This document shows, in pieces, positions 1-7,966 of a stretch of 14,765 nucleotides of DNA. A program made the translations under genes and the position numbers. The notes under the pieces are model-generated. The model did not search any database. It was not told the origin of the DNA and saw only the letters and a program-made list of their open reading frames with translations. How positions within the stretch are numbered: position 1 is the first letter of the stretch; the number at the start of each line of letters is the position of its first letter. This DNA is from CAYFUR01 sp964346275 (GTDB lineage Bacteria; Sumerlaeota; Sumerlaeia; SLMS01): NCBI GenBank assembly GCA_964346275.1, contig CAYFUR010000090.1:1-14765 (forward strand), given 5' to 3'.

Positions 1-46
1 TTGAAGAGAATCGGAGAAGCAGTTCAACAGCAAGTTGCACCGGGGG

Positions 47-1996
47 TCAGTCGATTTTGTCCTCAAGGCGGCGAAGCATGGCCGCGCGGCGCTCCTCCTC
101 GGCATCCGTCGTGGTCAGCAGCCCCTTCGTCGAGCGGGCCATTTCCAGCGCTTCTTGCCGCGAACCTGTTTCCAGAAGGAATTCCGCGAGCGTCAGGCGA
201 TGGCTGACATCGAGGGGGTGCCGTTCCACGGCGTGCCGCTGGAGCCGCAAGGCCTCGTCCCACTGGTCCCGGCGGGCATGGGCTTGCGCCAGGCTTTCAT
301 GGAGGCGGGCCGATTGGGGGTGAATCTCCCGGGCGCGCTCCAAGTCCGCCATCCCCGCCTGATCGTTGGCGCGCAGCCGAAAGACCCCGCGCGCTTCCCA
401 GAGTGCGGGATTGGCTGGGTCGGCATCGATGGCGCGGGAATAAGCCGCGATGATTTCCTCGGAAGGCCGTCGATCCATAATCAGCGCCTCCGCTTCCTCG
501 CGCGAGAGTTCGCCCATGGCCGGAACGAACCAGAAATGATAGACGCCGAGGGAGCCAGCCGCCGCGAGCGCCAGCGGAATGGCCGCAAGCCCGCTCGCCG
601 ACCTCCGGCGGGTCCATCCAGGCAGCCGCATCGGCGCGATTTGCTGGCCGAGGCCCGCCAGCGCCGCCAGCAAGAGCACGAAAAGCAGCAGGCCCTCGTT
701 GAAGCAGAGCGTATACTCGGCAAGCCCATGGACGACAAGCGCCGCCGCTGCCGCCGCCATGGCAAGATAGATGGTGTATTCGGTCCAGCGGCCCTCGCGG
801 TGCAGTCGGCCAAGAGCCTTGAGCATGGTGATTTTGACCGAGGCGATCAGCGCGGCAAACAGCCCAAGGCCCAGCAGCCCCGTTTCCGCGAGATGATTGA
901 AGAGCCAACTGTGGGGCTCGCGGGTTTCCCCGGCCCCGGGCACGCGGAATTGCGGATAAAGGATTTCGAAGGAGCCTGGGCCTTGTCCGAACAAGGGGTT
1001 TTCCTGCCAGATGCCCAGGGCCGCCTGCCAGTAATAAAGGCGCTGCTGGATGCCCGAGGAGCCGAGCCAACGCTCGCCAGTGCCCCCCGTGGCCAGCGCG
1101 GCCAGAACGGCGCCCGCCAGAACAACGGCCGCGATGATCGCCACACCCGCGACCAGCCAGCGGAGTTGTTTTTGGGTGAGGCGGCATCCGATCAGTCCCG
1201 CGGCGAGCGTCAGCAGAGCCACGAAGAGCGCCAGGACTCCGCCGTTGGAGCCGCTGGCGATGACCGCCCAGGCGGACACCACCGCCAGGGCGCCGAACCC
1301 ATAGCGGGCGGCGGGATGCTTGAGCGCAAAGGCGAGCCCGGCGGCGAGCGCCGCGCCCGCAGCGCAAAACGAGGCAAACAGATTCGGCGCGCCGATGGTG
1401 CCTGCCGCACGCCCCTCGCGCATGGCGTGGAGCAGCCCGGCGCGCATGGCATCGCCCTCGGGCATGGTCGCGAGGATGTTCTGCTCCATGGTGGCAAAGG
1501 TCCGGGGCAGGCCCGCCGGGCCGTAAACCTGGTAGAGGCCAAAAAGCGCCCCGATTCCCAGGACGAAAGCCAGTGCTCCTGCATAGACGAGGAGGCTGGA
1601 CGGGAGGGCGTCCTCCTCTTTTGCGGGGAACACGGGCCAACGCAGGGCCGCGGCGAACCCCGTGGCAAAAACCAGCGAGGCGGCCACCGCGATTCCCATT
1701 TCATCACGGGCTGCCGCGTAGAGGGGCGCAAACAGCCCGCCCAGCGCCCAGACCGCCCCCCAGAGCAATGCCAGCAGCACGGGCGGGTTCAGAAGCCACT
1801 CGCCCAGCCGCCGGCGCTCCGCCACTGCGGCGAGGGCAAAGAAGATTGTATAGACGAAGGCGAGGCTTGTTCCACGGAGGGGAAAAGCCCGCGCTGGATA
1901 GACGTAGGATATAGAAAAGAGAGCGGCCAGTCCGAGGAGGAGAAGGGCGGGATAAAGGTCCGCGGCACGGGATTGTTGGGATGGTCGGCGTTTCAA
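47..1996 (-). CDS. O-antigen ligase/polymerase family membrane protein with C-terminal TPRs
   Basis: This is a 649-residue polytopic membrane protein of the Wzy_C/O-antigen ligase superfamily. These proteins join or polymerise lipid-linked glycans on the periplasmic face of the inner membrane. Hydrophobic helices fill about residues 13-300 and 370-490. The signature region holds GSNGG near 249-253, GQGPGSF at 337-343 and HSWLFNHLAETGLLG from His362, which resembles the periplasmic loop carrying the catalytic His of WaaL-type ligases. After the last helix (about 472-492) residues 510-625 form about three TPR-like helix pairs (for example AIDADPANPALWEARG and DEALRLQRHAVERHPLD), a fusion often seen in this superfamily. 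The start at 1996 is TTG with no clear Shine-Dalgarno, and no better in-frame ATG lies before the first helix, so the start is uncertain. It lies 55 bp downstream of icd on the same strand, behind a hairpin. The exact glycan substrate (O-antigen, exopolysaccharide or protein) cannot be read from sequence. Confidence 0.85.
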   Translation of the reverse strand: MKRRPSQQSRAADLYPALLLLGLAALFSISYVYPARAFPLRGTSLAFVYTIFFALAAVAERRRLGEWLLNPPVLLALLWGAVWALGGLFAPLYAAARDEMGIAVAASLVFATGFAAALRWPVFPAKEEDALPSSLLVYAGALAFVLGIGALFGLYQVYGPAGLPRTFATMEQNILATMPEGDAMRAGLLHAMREGRAAGTIGAPNLFASFCAAGAALAAGLAFALKHPAARYGFGALAVVSAWAVIASGSNGGVLALFVALLTLAAGLIGCRLTQKQLRWLVAGVAIIAAVVLAGAVLAALATGGTGERWLGSSGIQQRLYYWQAALGIWQENPLFGQGPGSFEILYPQFRVPGAGETREPHSWLFNHLAETGLLGLGLFAALIASVKITMLKALGRLHREGRWTEYTIYLAMAAAAAALVVHGLAEYTLCFNEGLLLFVLLLAALAGLGQQIAPMRLPGWTRRRSASGLAAIPLALAAAGSLGVYHFWFVPAMGELSREEAEALIMDRRPSEEIIAAYSRAIDADPANPALWEARGVFRLRANDQAGMADLERAREIHPQSARLHESLAQAHARRDQWDEALRLQRHAVERHPLDVSHRLTLAEFLLETGSRQEALEMARSTKGLLTTTDAEEERRAAMLRRLEDKID

Positions 1997-2012
1997 GGGC
2001 GTTGAGAGGACG

Positions 2013-2039
2013 TTCCGGAGAGGCCGGGCCTCTCCGGAA
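2013..2039 (-). terminator. Perfect hairpin between icd and the O-antigen ligase gene
   Basis: A 13-bp perfect inverted repeat (arm TTCCGGAGAGGCC) sits around one central base and starts 13 bases after the icd stop codon on the minus strand. No T-run follows on either strand, so it is not a textbook intrinsic terminator. It may still end or attenuate icd transcription, or protect the 3' end of the icd mRNA. Confidence 0.55.
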
Positions 2040-2051
2040 CGGAAGGGGGAT

Positions 2052-3506
2052 TTACTGGCCCTGGCCGAGGGAGAAGCCGGGCTTTCCGTCGAAGGAGCAG
2101 AGGTGTTCCGTCTTGATAAAGTCGAATCCGGCGTCGCCGCAGCGCTGCAGCAAATCGACGACCTGTTGGTGCTTGATCGGTTTTTCGTCCTCGCTCATGA
2201 AGCGGCAGCGCCAGTGGTCCGTGCAGAACGTCTCCGGCATGCCGCCAGGCCAGACCTTCACGCCGCGATTGGTGATCATGACGAGCTTGAGGCCGCCGCC
2301 GTTGACTTTGGAGAGCGACTCGCCCAGTTCGTCCGGCGTCCCCTTGGTCCAGTCCAGGAACACATCAACGCCGAGGAGTTCCTTCCTGGCGGGAGCCGGC
2401 GCGGACTTGGCGGCGGAGGATTTTTTCCCCTCTGGCGGAGCCTGATAGGTCACGGTTTTGAACTTCTCGGGATTCTGCCCGATGCGCTCGATCACGGCCT
2501 CGGTGAATTCCTTCGTGCCGAGTTTTTTCTTCGACAGTTCGTCTTTATAAATGTCGCCGGTGTGCATGCCATCTTCCATCGTGCGCAGCCAGGCATTGTG
2601 CACCCTGGCGGCGACGTCGTACTGGCCGATGTGGACAAGCATCAGTACGGCGCCCAGCAGCAGCCCCGAGGGGTTGGCGATCCCCTGGCCCGAGATATCG
2701 GGTGCCGAGCCGTGGACGGCTTCGAACATGGCAACGTGTTCGCCGATATTCGAAGAGCCGCCGAGCCCCACCGAGCCGGTGAGCTGGATCGCGATGTCCG
2801 ACATGATGTCACCATAGAGGTTGGGCATCACGATCACGTCGAAGATTTCCGGCGTGTCGGCGAGGCGCGCCGCGCCGATGTCGACGATCCAGGACTCGCT
2901 TTCGATTTCGGGATACTCTTCGGCGATTTCCTTGAAGACCGTGTTAAAGAGTCCATCGGTCAGCTTCATGATGTTATCCTTCACGAAGCAGGAAACCTTT
3001 TTCCGTTTGTTGGCCACGGCGTAATCAAAGGCATAGCGGACGATTTTCTCGCAGCCGGGGCGCGAGATCAGCTTGAGGCATTGGGTCACCTGTTCGGTCT
3101 GGCGGTGCTCGATGCCCGCATAGGTGTCCTCTTCATTCTCGCGAATGATAACCAGGTCCATGTCGGGATGCTTGGTCTGGACGTATGGGTGAAGCGCGCG
3201 GCAGGGCCGCACGTTCGCGTAAAGACCCATGCTTTTGCGGATTGTGACGTTGAGGGATTTGTAGCCGCCTCCGCGGGGCGTAGTGATCGGCGCCTTGAGG
3301 AAAACCTTGGTGCGGCGGAGAGAATCCCAGGCGGATTGATCAATGCCGGCTGTGTGGCCCTGTTCGAATTTCTTCAGGCCGATTTCGATCACGTCTTTAT
3401 CGAGCTTGGCGCCGGCGGCCTCGATAATGGCGAGCGTGGATTCCATGATTTCCGGGCCGATGCCATCGCCATAGGCTACGGTAATTGGTGTCGGTTTGTC
3501 GGTCAT
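2052..3506 (-). CDS. icd: Isocitrate dehydrogenase, Thermus-type with C-terminal extension
   Basis: This is a 484-residue enzyme that converts isocitrate to 2-oxoglutarate in the TCA cycle, in the cytoplasm. The isocitrate/isopropylmalate dehydrogenase fold covers residues 8-350. Substrate residues are visible in GGGYKSLNVTIRK (Ser84, Asn86, Arg90) and VRPCR (Arg100, Arg103), with Tyr129 and Lys176. The metal-binding aspartates lie in NLYGDIMSDIA (Asp233, Asp237). The cofactor loop reads HGSAPDISG, with Asp270-Ile271 where NADP enzymes have Lys-Tyr, which points to NAD+. After an Ala/Pro/Lys-rich linker (about 359-375) a second domain (376-484) matches the extra C-terminal domain of Thermus thermophilus-type enzymes. 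The start at 3506 was chosen because MTDKPTPITVAYGDG is the natural N-terminus and AGAGGA lies just upstream, though only 2-3 bases away. A longer reading frame reaches back to 3680 but its extra residues are low quality. The gene diverges from the histidine kinase. Confidence 0.93.
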   Translation of the reverse strand: MTDKPTPITVAYGDGIGPEIMESTLAIIEAAGAKLDKDVIEIGLKKFEQGHTAGIDQSAWDSLRRTKVFLKAPITTPRGGGYKSLNVTIRKSMGLYANVRPCRALHPYVQTKHPDMDLVIIRENEEDTYAGIEHRQTEQVTQCLKLISRPGCEKIVRYAFDYAVANKRKKVSCFVKDNIMKLTDGLFNTVFKEIAEEYPEIESESWIVDIGAARLADTPEIFDVIVMPNLYGDIMSDIAIQLTGSVGLGGSSNIGEHVAMFEAVHGSAPDISGQGIANPSGLLLGAVLMLVHIGQYDVAARVHNAWLRTMEDGMHTGDIYKDELSKKKLGTKEFTEAVIERIGQNPEKFKTVTYQAPPEGKKSSAAKSAPAPARKELLGVDVFLDWTKGTPDELGESLSKVNGGGLKLVMITNRGVKVWPGGMPETFCTDHWRCRFMSEDEKPIKHQQVVDLLQRCGDAGFDFIKTEHLCSFDGKPGFSLGQGQ

Positions 3507-3545
3507 CGTCCTCTTTCTCTTCGGGGAGTTTAACAAGCGAGAGGG

Positions 3546-3574
3546 ATTTTGTGGGCGGGGGGAGCTGGATGCAA
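3546..3574 (-). promoter_or_regulatory. Candidate sigma-70-like promoter for icd
   Basis: Read on the minus strand, TTGCAT (-35, at 3569-3574) and CAAAAT (-10, at 3546-3551) are separated by 17 bases. Transcription would start about 33 bases before the icd ATG. The -10 box matches the consensus at four of six positions and the -35 at three, so this is only a candidate. Confidence 0.3.
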
Positions 3575-3681
3575 CTCGCTTCTCGGGTGTCCACCGGTCC
3601 TCGCGCCAGGAAATCGCCGTTGCCAGCGCCTGGCGTTTGAGCAGACTTGGGAAACAGGCGAGCCGATTCTTTCCGGGCAAT

Positions 3682-3686
3682 GGAGG
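3682..3686 (+). promoter_or_regulatory. Ribosome binding site fixing the histidine kinase start
   Basis: GGAGG lies 8 bases before the ATG at 3695. It selects this start over the in-frame TTG at 3647 and the ATG at 3680, both of which lack such a site. Confidence 0.7.
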
Positions 3687-3694
3687 TTTTCTCC

Positions 3695-5425
3695 ATGCGC
3701 CTCAGCTTTGTTCCGCTGCTGGCCATCGTTTTCATCAATGTGATTGTGCTGGGGTGGGTGATCCGCCACCGCGACAGCACCCGTTCGGGTTTTTTTCTCC
3801 TTCTCAACGCGTTGTCGCTGATCATCTGGGCGGGAGGACAGGCGCTTTATAAATTCGTCGGCTTTGAATTTCCCGGTGTCCTTTCTCTTCCTTACCTGGC
3901 CATGCTGCTGGTTCCCGGCAATTTCCTCTATTTTGCGCTGACGCGCCCGGTTCCTATCCGCGAGGGCTGGCGCGGTCCCTGGGTGCTCTGCGTGATTTTT
4001 CTGCCCGCGCTCATTCTCACGGTTTTCGAGAGCTACTCCGCCGACATGGCCCACCTCTTCGGCTACAGCTACCGCCGGGGCGAACTGAGCCCGGAGGCGC
4101 TGCCCCAGCGGGCCACGCTCCTCTATGTCATGATTTTGGTCCTTGCGGGGACGGCGGTGCTCGCCGTGCGGTATTACACGTCCTCCGGTCCGGAGCAAAA
4201 CACCTCGAAACACCTGATCGCGACGATTCTTGGGCCGGTGATGTTTACGGCGTTTTTCTGGGCGGCTTCGCAGTCCAGCGGCCCGGCGATTGTTCCCACG
4301 CCGGGATTCCTTTTTGCCGTCATGGGCCAGATCGGACTCGTCGTCGTTCTCCGCCAGGAAGAGCTGCAGAACCCGCGGCCCCTCAGCCGGGCGATCTATT
4401 ATATCATGGCGATCCTCATCGCCTTCGTGCTGATGACGCTGCTGAAGGAGTTCTATGTCTTCGCCCAGGGCAGCATCGTGCTCGACCGCACCGCAGGGTG
4501 GCTGCTCCTCGGATGCATCCTGGTGCTGTTGCTCGTGGCCCAGCTCGCCCCGCTCGAGCGCGTCTTCGACAAGCTGCTCTTCACCCGCGCGGCGGAATAT
4601 CGCCGCCTGGTTCAGGAAACACGGCACGAACTGAAGGAGGCGCGCGAGCGGCTGCGCAAGGCCGAGCGTCTTTCCGTGGTGGGGGAGATTTCCTCGCGCA
4701 TGGCCCACGAGATCAAAAACCCCCTCGGACCGATCCGCGGCTATACCCAAATGATGCGCGAGAAGCTCAATGACGACCAGCAATTCAAGCACCGGGACCG
4801 GTTTTTGGATTACCTGGATATTATTCAGGAAGAAGTGGAGTCCATCGACAGGCGCGTGCGCGATTTTCTCGAATCCTCGCGCGAGCCGACACTGGTCATC
4901 GAGGAGACAGACGTAAACGCCATTATCGAGCGGTGCGCAAAGGTGATGGCACTGGAGATGTCCGGCGGACGGGACGTGTCCGGGCTGGTGCTCCCGGTCA
5001 ACTTCGTGGCTCGGCCGGATCCGGATCTGGAGCCGATCCAGGCGGACGCCGGCCGCATCGAGGAGATGGTCTTCAATCTCGCGCACAATGCGCTCGATGC
5101 CCTCGGCGACCGGACGCGTGGCCTGGTTGTGCTGCTGTGCCGCGCGGCGAGCAATCCCAGCGGAGAACCAGGAGCGGAAATCGTTGTGAAAGATAATGGC
5201 CCTGGTTTTCCCATGGACGAGATGGATCAGTATTTCGAGCCCTTCTTCACCCAGAAGCGGGGCGGGACGGGGCTTGGACTCGCCATTGTCAAGGCCACGG
5301 CGGAAGCCCACGGGGGGACAATCACGCTGCGCAATCGCCAATCCGGCGGCGGCGAGGTGCATCTCTGGCTTCCGAAAGTTCCGAAAGAGAATCCGGGCGC
5401 CCTGCTTCCCAAACCGGGACCATGA
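3695..5425 (+). CDS. Membrane-bound sensor histidine kinase (orphan)
   Basis: This is a 576-residue two-component sensor kinase. Residues 1-285 contain about eight or nine hydrophobic helices, such as FVPLLAIVFINVIVLGWVI near the start, and resemble an N-terminal 7TM-type sensor region. A charged helix at about 300-330 (YRRLVQETRHELKEARERL) looks like a coiled-coil linker. The phosphoacceptor H-box is MAHEIKNPLGPIRGY with His338. The ATPase domain shows the N-box NLAHNALDAL (Asn465), the G1 box DNGPGF (500-505), the F-box FEPFFTQK and the G2 box GGTGLGLAIV (523-532). All catalytic motifs are intact, so it should autophosphorylate. No response regulator or PAS domain is seen, and neither neighbour (icd, rel) is a partner by strand. 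The signal is unknown; the many helices suggest a membrane-embedded or membrane-state stimulus. Confidence 0.92.
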   Translation: MRLSFVPLLAIVFINVIVLGWVIRHRDSTRSGFFLLLNALSLIIWAGGQALYKFVGFEFPGVLSLPYLAMLLVPGNFLYFALTRPVPIREGWRGPWVLCVIFLPALILTVFESYSADMAHLFGYSYRRGELSPEALPQRATLLYVMILVLAGTAVLAVRYYTSSGPEQNTSKHLIATILGPVMFTAFFWAASQSSGPAIVPTPGFLFAVMGQIGLVVVLRQEELQNPRPLSRAIYYIMAILIAFVLMTLLKEFYVFAQGSIVLDRTAGWLLLGCILVLLLVAQLAPLERVFDKLLFTRAAEYRRLVQETRHELKEARERLRKAERLSVVGEISSRMAHEIKNPLGPIRGYTQMMREKLNDDQQFKHRDRFLDYLDIIQEEVESIDRRVRDFLESSREPTLVIEETDVNAIIERCAKVMALEMSGGRDVSGLVLPVNFVARPDPDLEPIQADAGRIEEMVFNLAHNALDALGDRTRGLVVLLCRAASNPSGEPGAEIVVKDNGPGFPMDEMDQYFEPFFTQKRGGTGLGLAIVKATAEAHGGTITLRNRQSGGGEVHLWLPKVPKENPGALLPKPGP

Positions 5426-5457
5426 GTCTTTCAGAGTTTTCAGAAACAGAAGCCGGG

Positions 5458-5482
5458 AAGAGGGCGCCCACCCTCATCCTCG
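5458..5482. repeat. 25-bp direct repeat, copy 1
   Basis: This is the first of two identical 25-bp copies, starting AAGAGGGCGCCC and ending ATCCTCG. It contains the 8-bp palindrome GGGCGCCC. The bases after it (TCATCGTCCTCGAAA) partly repeat its end, giving a short internal tandem. It lies in the convergent gap between the kinase and rel. Confidence 0.85.
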
Positions 5483-5516
5483 TCATCGTCCTCGAAAATG
5501 CCTGGCGAAGTTGCAG

Positions 5517-5541
5517 AAGAGGGCGCCCACCCTCATCCTCG
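5517..5541. repeat. 25-bp direct repeat, copy 2
   Basis: This copy is identical to the one at 5458-5482 and starts 59 bases further on. It is followed by AAAGCCC, whereas copy 1 reaches CTCGAAA only after 12 more bases. The two copies therefore look like variants of one longer unit. A 12-bp palindrome, CCAGGGCCCTGG, follows at about 5551-5562. The remaining bases of the gap 5426-5623 hold no gene that I can support. Confidence 0.85.
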
Positions 5542-5623
5542 AAAGCCCTTTCCAGGGCCCTGGGTAACGAAAACGAAACAATCATGTTCGCGGACGGGAG
5601 TGTGTAGAGAGAGAGCAGGCCTA

Positions 5624-7906
5624 TTACCGGCCGTTGCCGCTGCGCTTGCGGCGCCGGGCGCTGATGATGCCGCGCTGGCGCGTGAGGGACGCCAGAAGCT
5701 GCTCAAGCTGGCTGGCGTTCTTCACGTTGAGATCGAAAGTCAGGATCGCTTTGCCGCTTGAGAGATCGCTGTTTGTATGACAGCTTTTGATGAAAATGTT
5801 GTGTTCCGCGATCATGCCGCTAATATCATTCAGCAACCCATTGCGGTCTTCCGATTCCACGTGGATCGTGGCGGCAAAAGACGAGCTTCCATCGCCGGAC
5901 CAGGAGGCGGGAAGAAGCCGGTTCTTTTCTTCCGGGTGTTTTCGGGCGCGGACGATATTCCGGCACGATGTGCTGTGGACCGTGATGCCGCGGCCGCGCG
6001 TGATATACGCGACGATGTCGTCGCCCGGGATGGGCCGGCAGCACTGGGCGATTCGGGCCGCGGCGCCCTCCGCGCCTTCCACGTAGATCGACCCCTCGGT
6101 CTTTTTTTTCGGCGCGGTTTTTTTGGCGGGCTTTTTGGGCTGAATACTCCAGTTGGGGTTCGCGCGAGCCAGCGCGGCATGGGCGCTGATGGACCCAAAG
6201 CCGATCTCCACCAGCAGGTCCGACACGCTTTGCATCTTGTAGGCATCGAGAAGGCCCGAGAGCGCCTGATCCAGCTCTTGCTGGCTGACCTGGTGGCCGC
6301 GGTCCTGCAGCAGCTTGTTCATCGACCGGCGGCCCATCTCCACCCATTCGTCGATATTCCGGGCTTTGAGCCAGTGCTTGATCTTCTGCCGGGCGCGGCC
6401 CGTGACGACATAGTCGAGCCAGTCGCGCGAGGGGTGGCCGTTCTTCGCGGTCAGGATTTCAACGACGTCGCCGTTGCTCAGCTGGGTGCGCAGGTTCACC
6501 ATGCGGCCGTTGATCTTCGCGCCGATGCATTGCTCGCCCACCTTTGTGTGAATCGCATAGGCGAAATCGATCGGGGTCGCCTTGGCGGGCAGCTCGATCA
6601 CATCGCCGCGGGGAGTAAAGCACAACACGCGGTCGGCAAAAGGATCCTGCTTGAGCGCCTCCAGGAACCCTTCCGGCTCGTTCGGGTCCGTAATCCATTC
6701 GGTGAGCTGCCGCAGCCACGCCAGGCGCTCATCGTTTTGTATATTCGCCCCGCCTTCTTTATAGGCCCAGTGTGCCGCGATGCCGAACTCAGCCACACGG
6801 TGCATCTCGCGGGTGCGGATTTGGATTTCCGTGATGGTTCCGCCGAGCCCGATGACCGTGGTGTGCAGCGAGCGATACATGTTTTTCTTGGGCATGCCGA
6901 TGTAATCTTTAAAGCGTCCCGGGATTGGCGGCCAGATGGCGTGTATATGCCCGAGGATTTCGTAACACTCGCTCTCATCCTTGCAGATAATGCGAAGGGC
7001 CGTCAGGTCGTAGAGTTGCTCGAAGGTCAGGCCCTGGTGGCGCATCTTGTGAAAGATGGAGTAGAAGTGTTTGGGTCGGCCGTGGATGGCGATATCGGGA
7101 AAGTGCGATTCCAGGTATTCGCGCAGATAGCCAATCGCCTCGTCGATCATGCGCTGGCGTTCTTTGCGCTTCTTGGCAACAAGCTGCTGGATGCGGCGGT
7201 ACTCCTCGGGATAGAGCCATCGCATGGAATGGTCTTCCAGCTCGCTCTTCATCGAGGCGATGCCAAGGCGGTTCGCCAGCGGAGCATAAATATCCAGCGT
7301 TTCCTGGGAGATGCCGACCCGCTTGTCGGGAGAGAGGTGCTTCAGCGTCTGCATATTATGCAGGCGATCGCAGAGTTTGACGATCACCACGCGGATGTCC
7401 TGCGCCATGGCGAGGATCATGATGCGCAGATTCTCCACCTGGGCTTCCCGGGTCGTCTCGAATTTCATCTTCGAGATTTTCGTCACGCCCTGGACGATCT
7501 GGACGACGGATTCGGGAAAGATGGCTTCCAACTCCTGCGCCGTCATTTCCGTGTCTTCCAGCACGTCGTGAAGCAGGCCCGCGGCCACAGATGCCCCGTC
7601 CATGTTCAGGTCCGCGAGATAAGTGGCAACGGTCAGGGGGTGGAAGATGTAGGGCTTGCCTGATTTGCGCTTTTGGCCGCTATGAAGGTGTTCGGCGAAT
7701 TCGTAGGCCTGGCGCACCAGGGACCGGCTTTCTTCCGGCGTCACTGCCAGGAGATTCTCGAGACTGACCGAGGACGGAGCTTCCAGGATTTTGTTCGCGG
7801 AGGACGCTTGCGCCGGTGCCTTGGCGGAGTCTACGCTCCCCTCCTTTCCCGAAGAATCGGGAAGAACCGTTGCGGTGGGTTTTTCCTGGTGAGAACGTGG
7901 CGGCAT
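5624..7906 (-). CDS. rel: Bifunctional (p)ppGpp synthetase/hydrolase (Rel/SpoT family)
   Basis: This is a 760-residue stringent-response enzyme that makes and degrades (p)ppGpp in the cytoplasm. An unusual polar tail (1-45) precedes the domains. The HD hydrolase domain (about 60-210) keeps His89, HDVLED (His113, Asp114, Glu117, Asp118) and DRLHNM, so hydrolysis should be active. The synthetase domain (about 270-390) keeps YDLTALRII (Asp300), EIQIRT (Glu360) and GRFKDYIGMPK; its RFKD form is the one seen in bifunctional enzymes rather than in RelA synthetases. The TGS domain lies at about 424-488. A helical region and a Lys/Pro-rich linker (590-602) lead to the conserved Cys region (QCCRPIPGDD, then TSCRN) and a C-terminal ACT domain (about 677-750). 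The start is firm: the ATG at 7906 is the first after an in-frame TAG, with AGGAG 13 bases upstream. It diverges from the GHL10-like gene and converges on the kinase. With both halves intact it may be the only long Rel protein of the genome, but that is inference. Confidence 0.95.
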   Translation of the reverse strand: MPPRSHQEKPTATVLPDSSGKEGSVDSAKAPAQASSANKILEAPSSVSLENLLAVTPEESRSLVRQAYEFAEHLHSGQKRKSGKPYIFHPLTVATYLADLNMDGASVAAGLLHDVLEDTEMTAQELEAIFPESVVQIVQGVTKISKMKFETTREAQVENLRIMILAMAQDIRVVIVKLCDRLHNMQTLKHLSPDKRVGISQETLDIYAPLANRLGIASMKSELEDHSMRWLYPEEYRRIQQLVAKKRKERQRMIDEAIGYLREYLESHFPDIAIHGRPKHFYSIFHKMRHQGLTFEQLYDLTALRIICKDESECYEILGHIHAIWPPIPGRFKDYIGMPKKNMYRSLHTTVIGLGGTITEIQIRTREMHRVAEFGIAAHWAYKEGGANIQNDERLAWLRQLTEWITDPNEPEGFLEALKQDPFADRVLCFTPRGDVIELPAKATPIDFAYAIHTKVGEQCIGAKINGRMVNLRTQLSNGDVVEILTAKNGHPSRDWLDYVVTGRARQKIKHWLKARNIDEWVEMGRRSMNKLLQDRGHQVSQQELDQALSGLLDAYKMQSVSDLLVEIGFGSISAHAALARANPNWSIQPKKPAKKTAPKKKTEGSIYVEGAEGAAARIAQCCRPIPGDDIVAYITRGRGITVHSTSCRNIVRARKHPEEKNRLLPASWSGDGSSSFAATIHVESEDRNGLLNDISGMIAEHNIFIKSCHTNSDLSSGKAILTFDLNVKNASQLEQLLASLTRQRGIISARRRKRSGNGR

Positions 7907-7966
7907 CTGGTGTTGCTAACTCCTGTGAATCCAGCTCATCGCCACATTCCAGCGACGACCTTGAAC

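Noticed and set aside
35..2005. Long plus-strand open frame of 656 residues
   Set aside because: It is a shadow of the ligase gene on the minus strand. Its translation is Arg/Gly/Gln-rich with no domain, while the opposite frame has clear membrane helices and motifs.
2103..3533. Plus-strand open frame opposite icd
   Set aside because: Overlaps a well-conserved isocitrate dehydrogenase and shows no motif; an antisense effect of high GC.
3530..5362. Minus-strand frame of 610 residues opposite the histidine kinase
   Set aside because: The composition (His/Arg/Glu-rich) is that of a shadow frame, and the kinase motifs on the plus strand are unambiguous.
5422..5607. 61-residue frame starting at an ATGA overlap with the kinase stop
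   Set aside because: The coupling looks attractive, but most of it is the 25-bp repeats read as protein and no domain is visible, so it is more likely noise.
5600..5615. Short AG dinucleotide run near the end of rel
   Set aside because: Only a few units long; not a meaningful microsatellite or regulatory signal.
5777..7663. Plus-strand frame of 628 residues opposite rel
   Set aside because: A shadow of the Rel gene, whose catalytic motifs are all intact on the minus strand.
7673..7966. Upstream extension of the GHL10-like protein
   Set aside because: It would overlap the start of rel and its residues are unlike a family N-terminus, so a later start was used.
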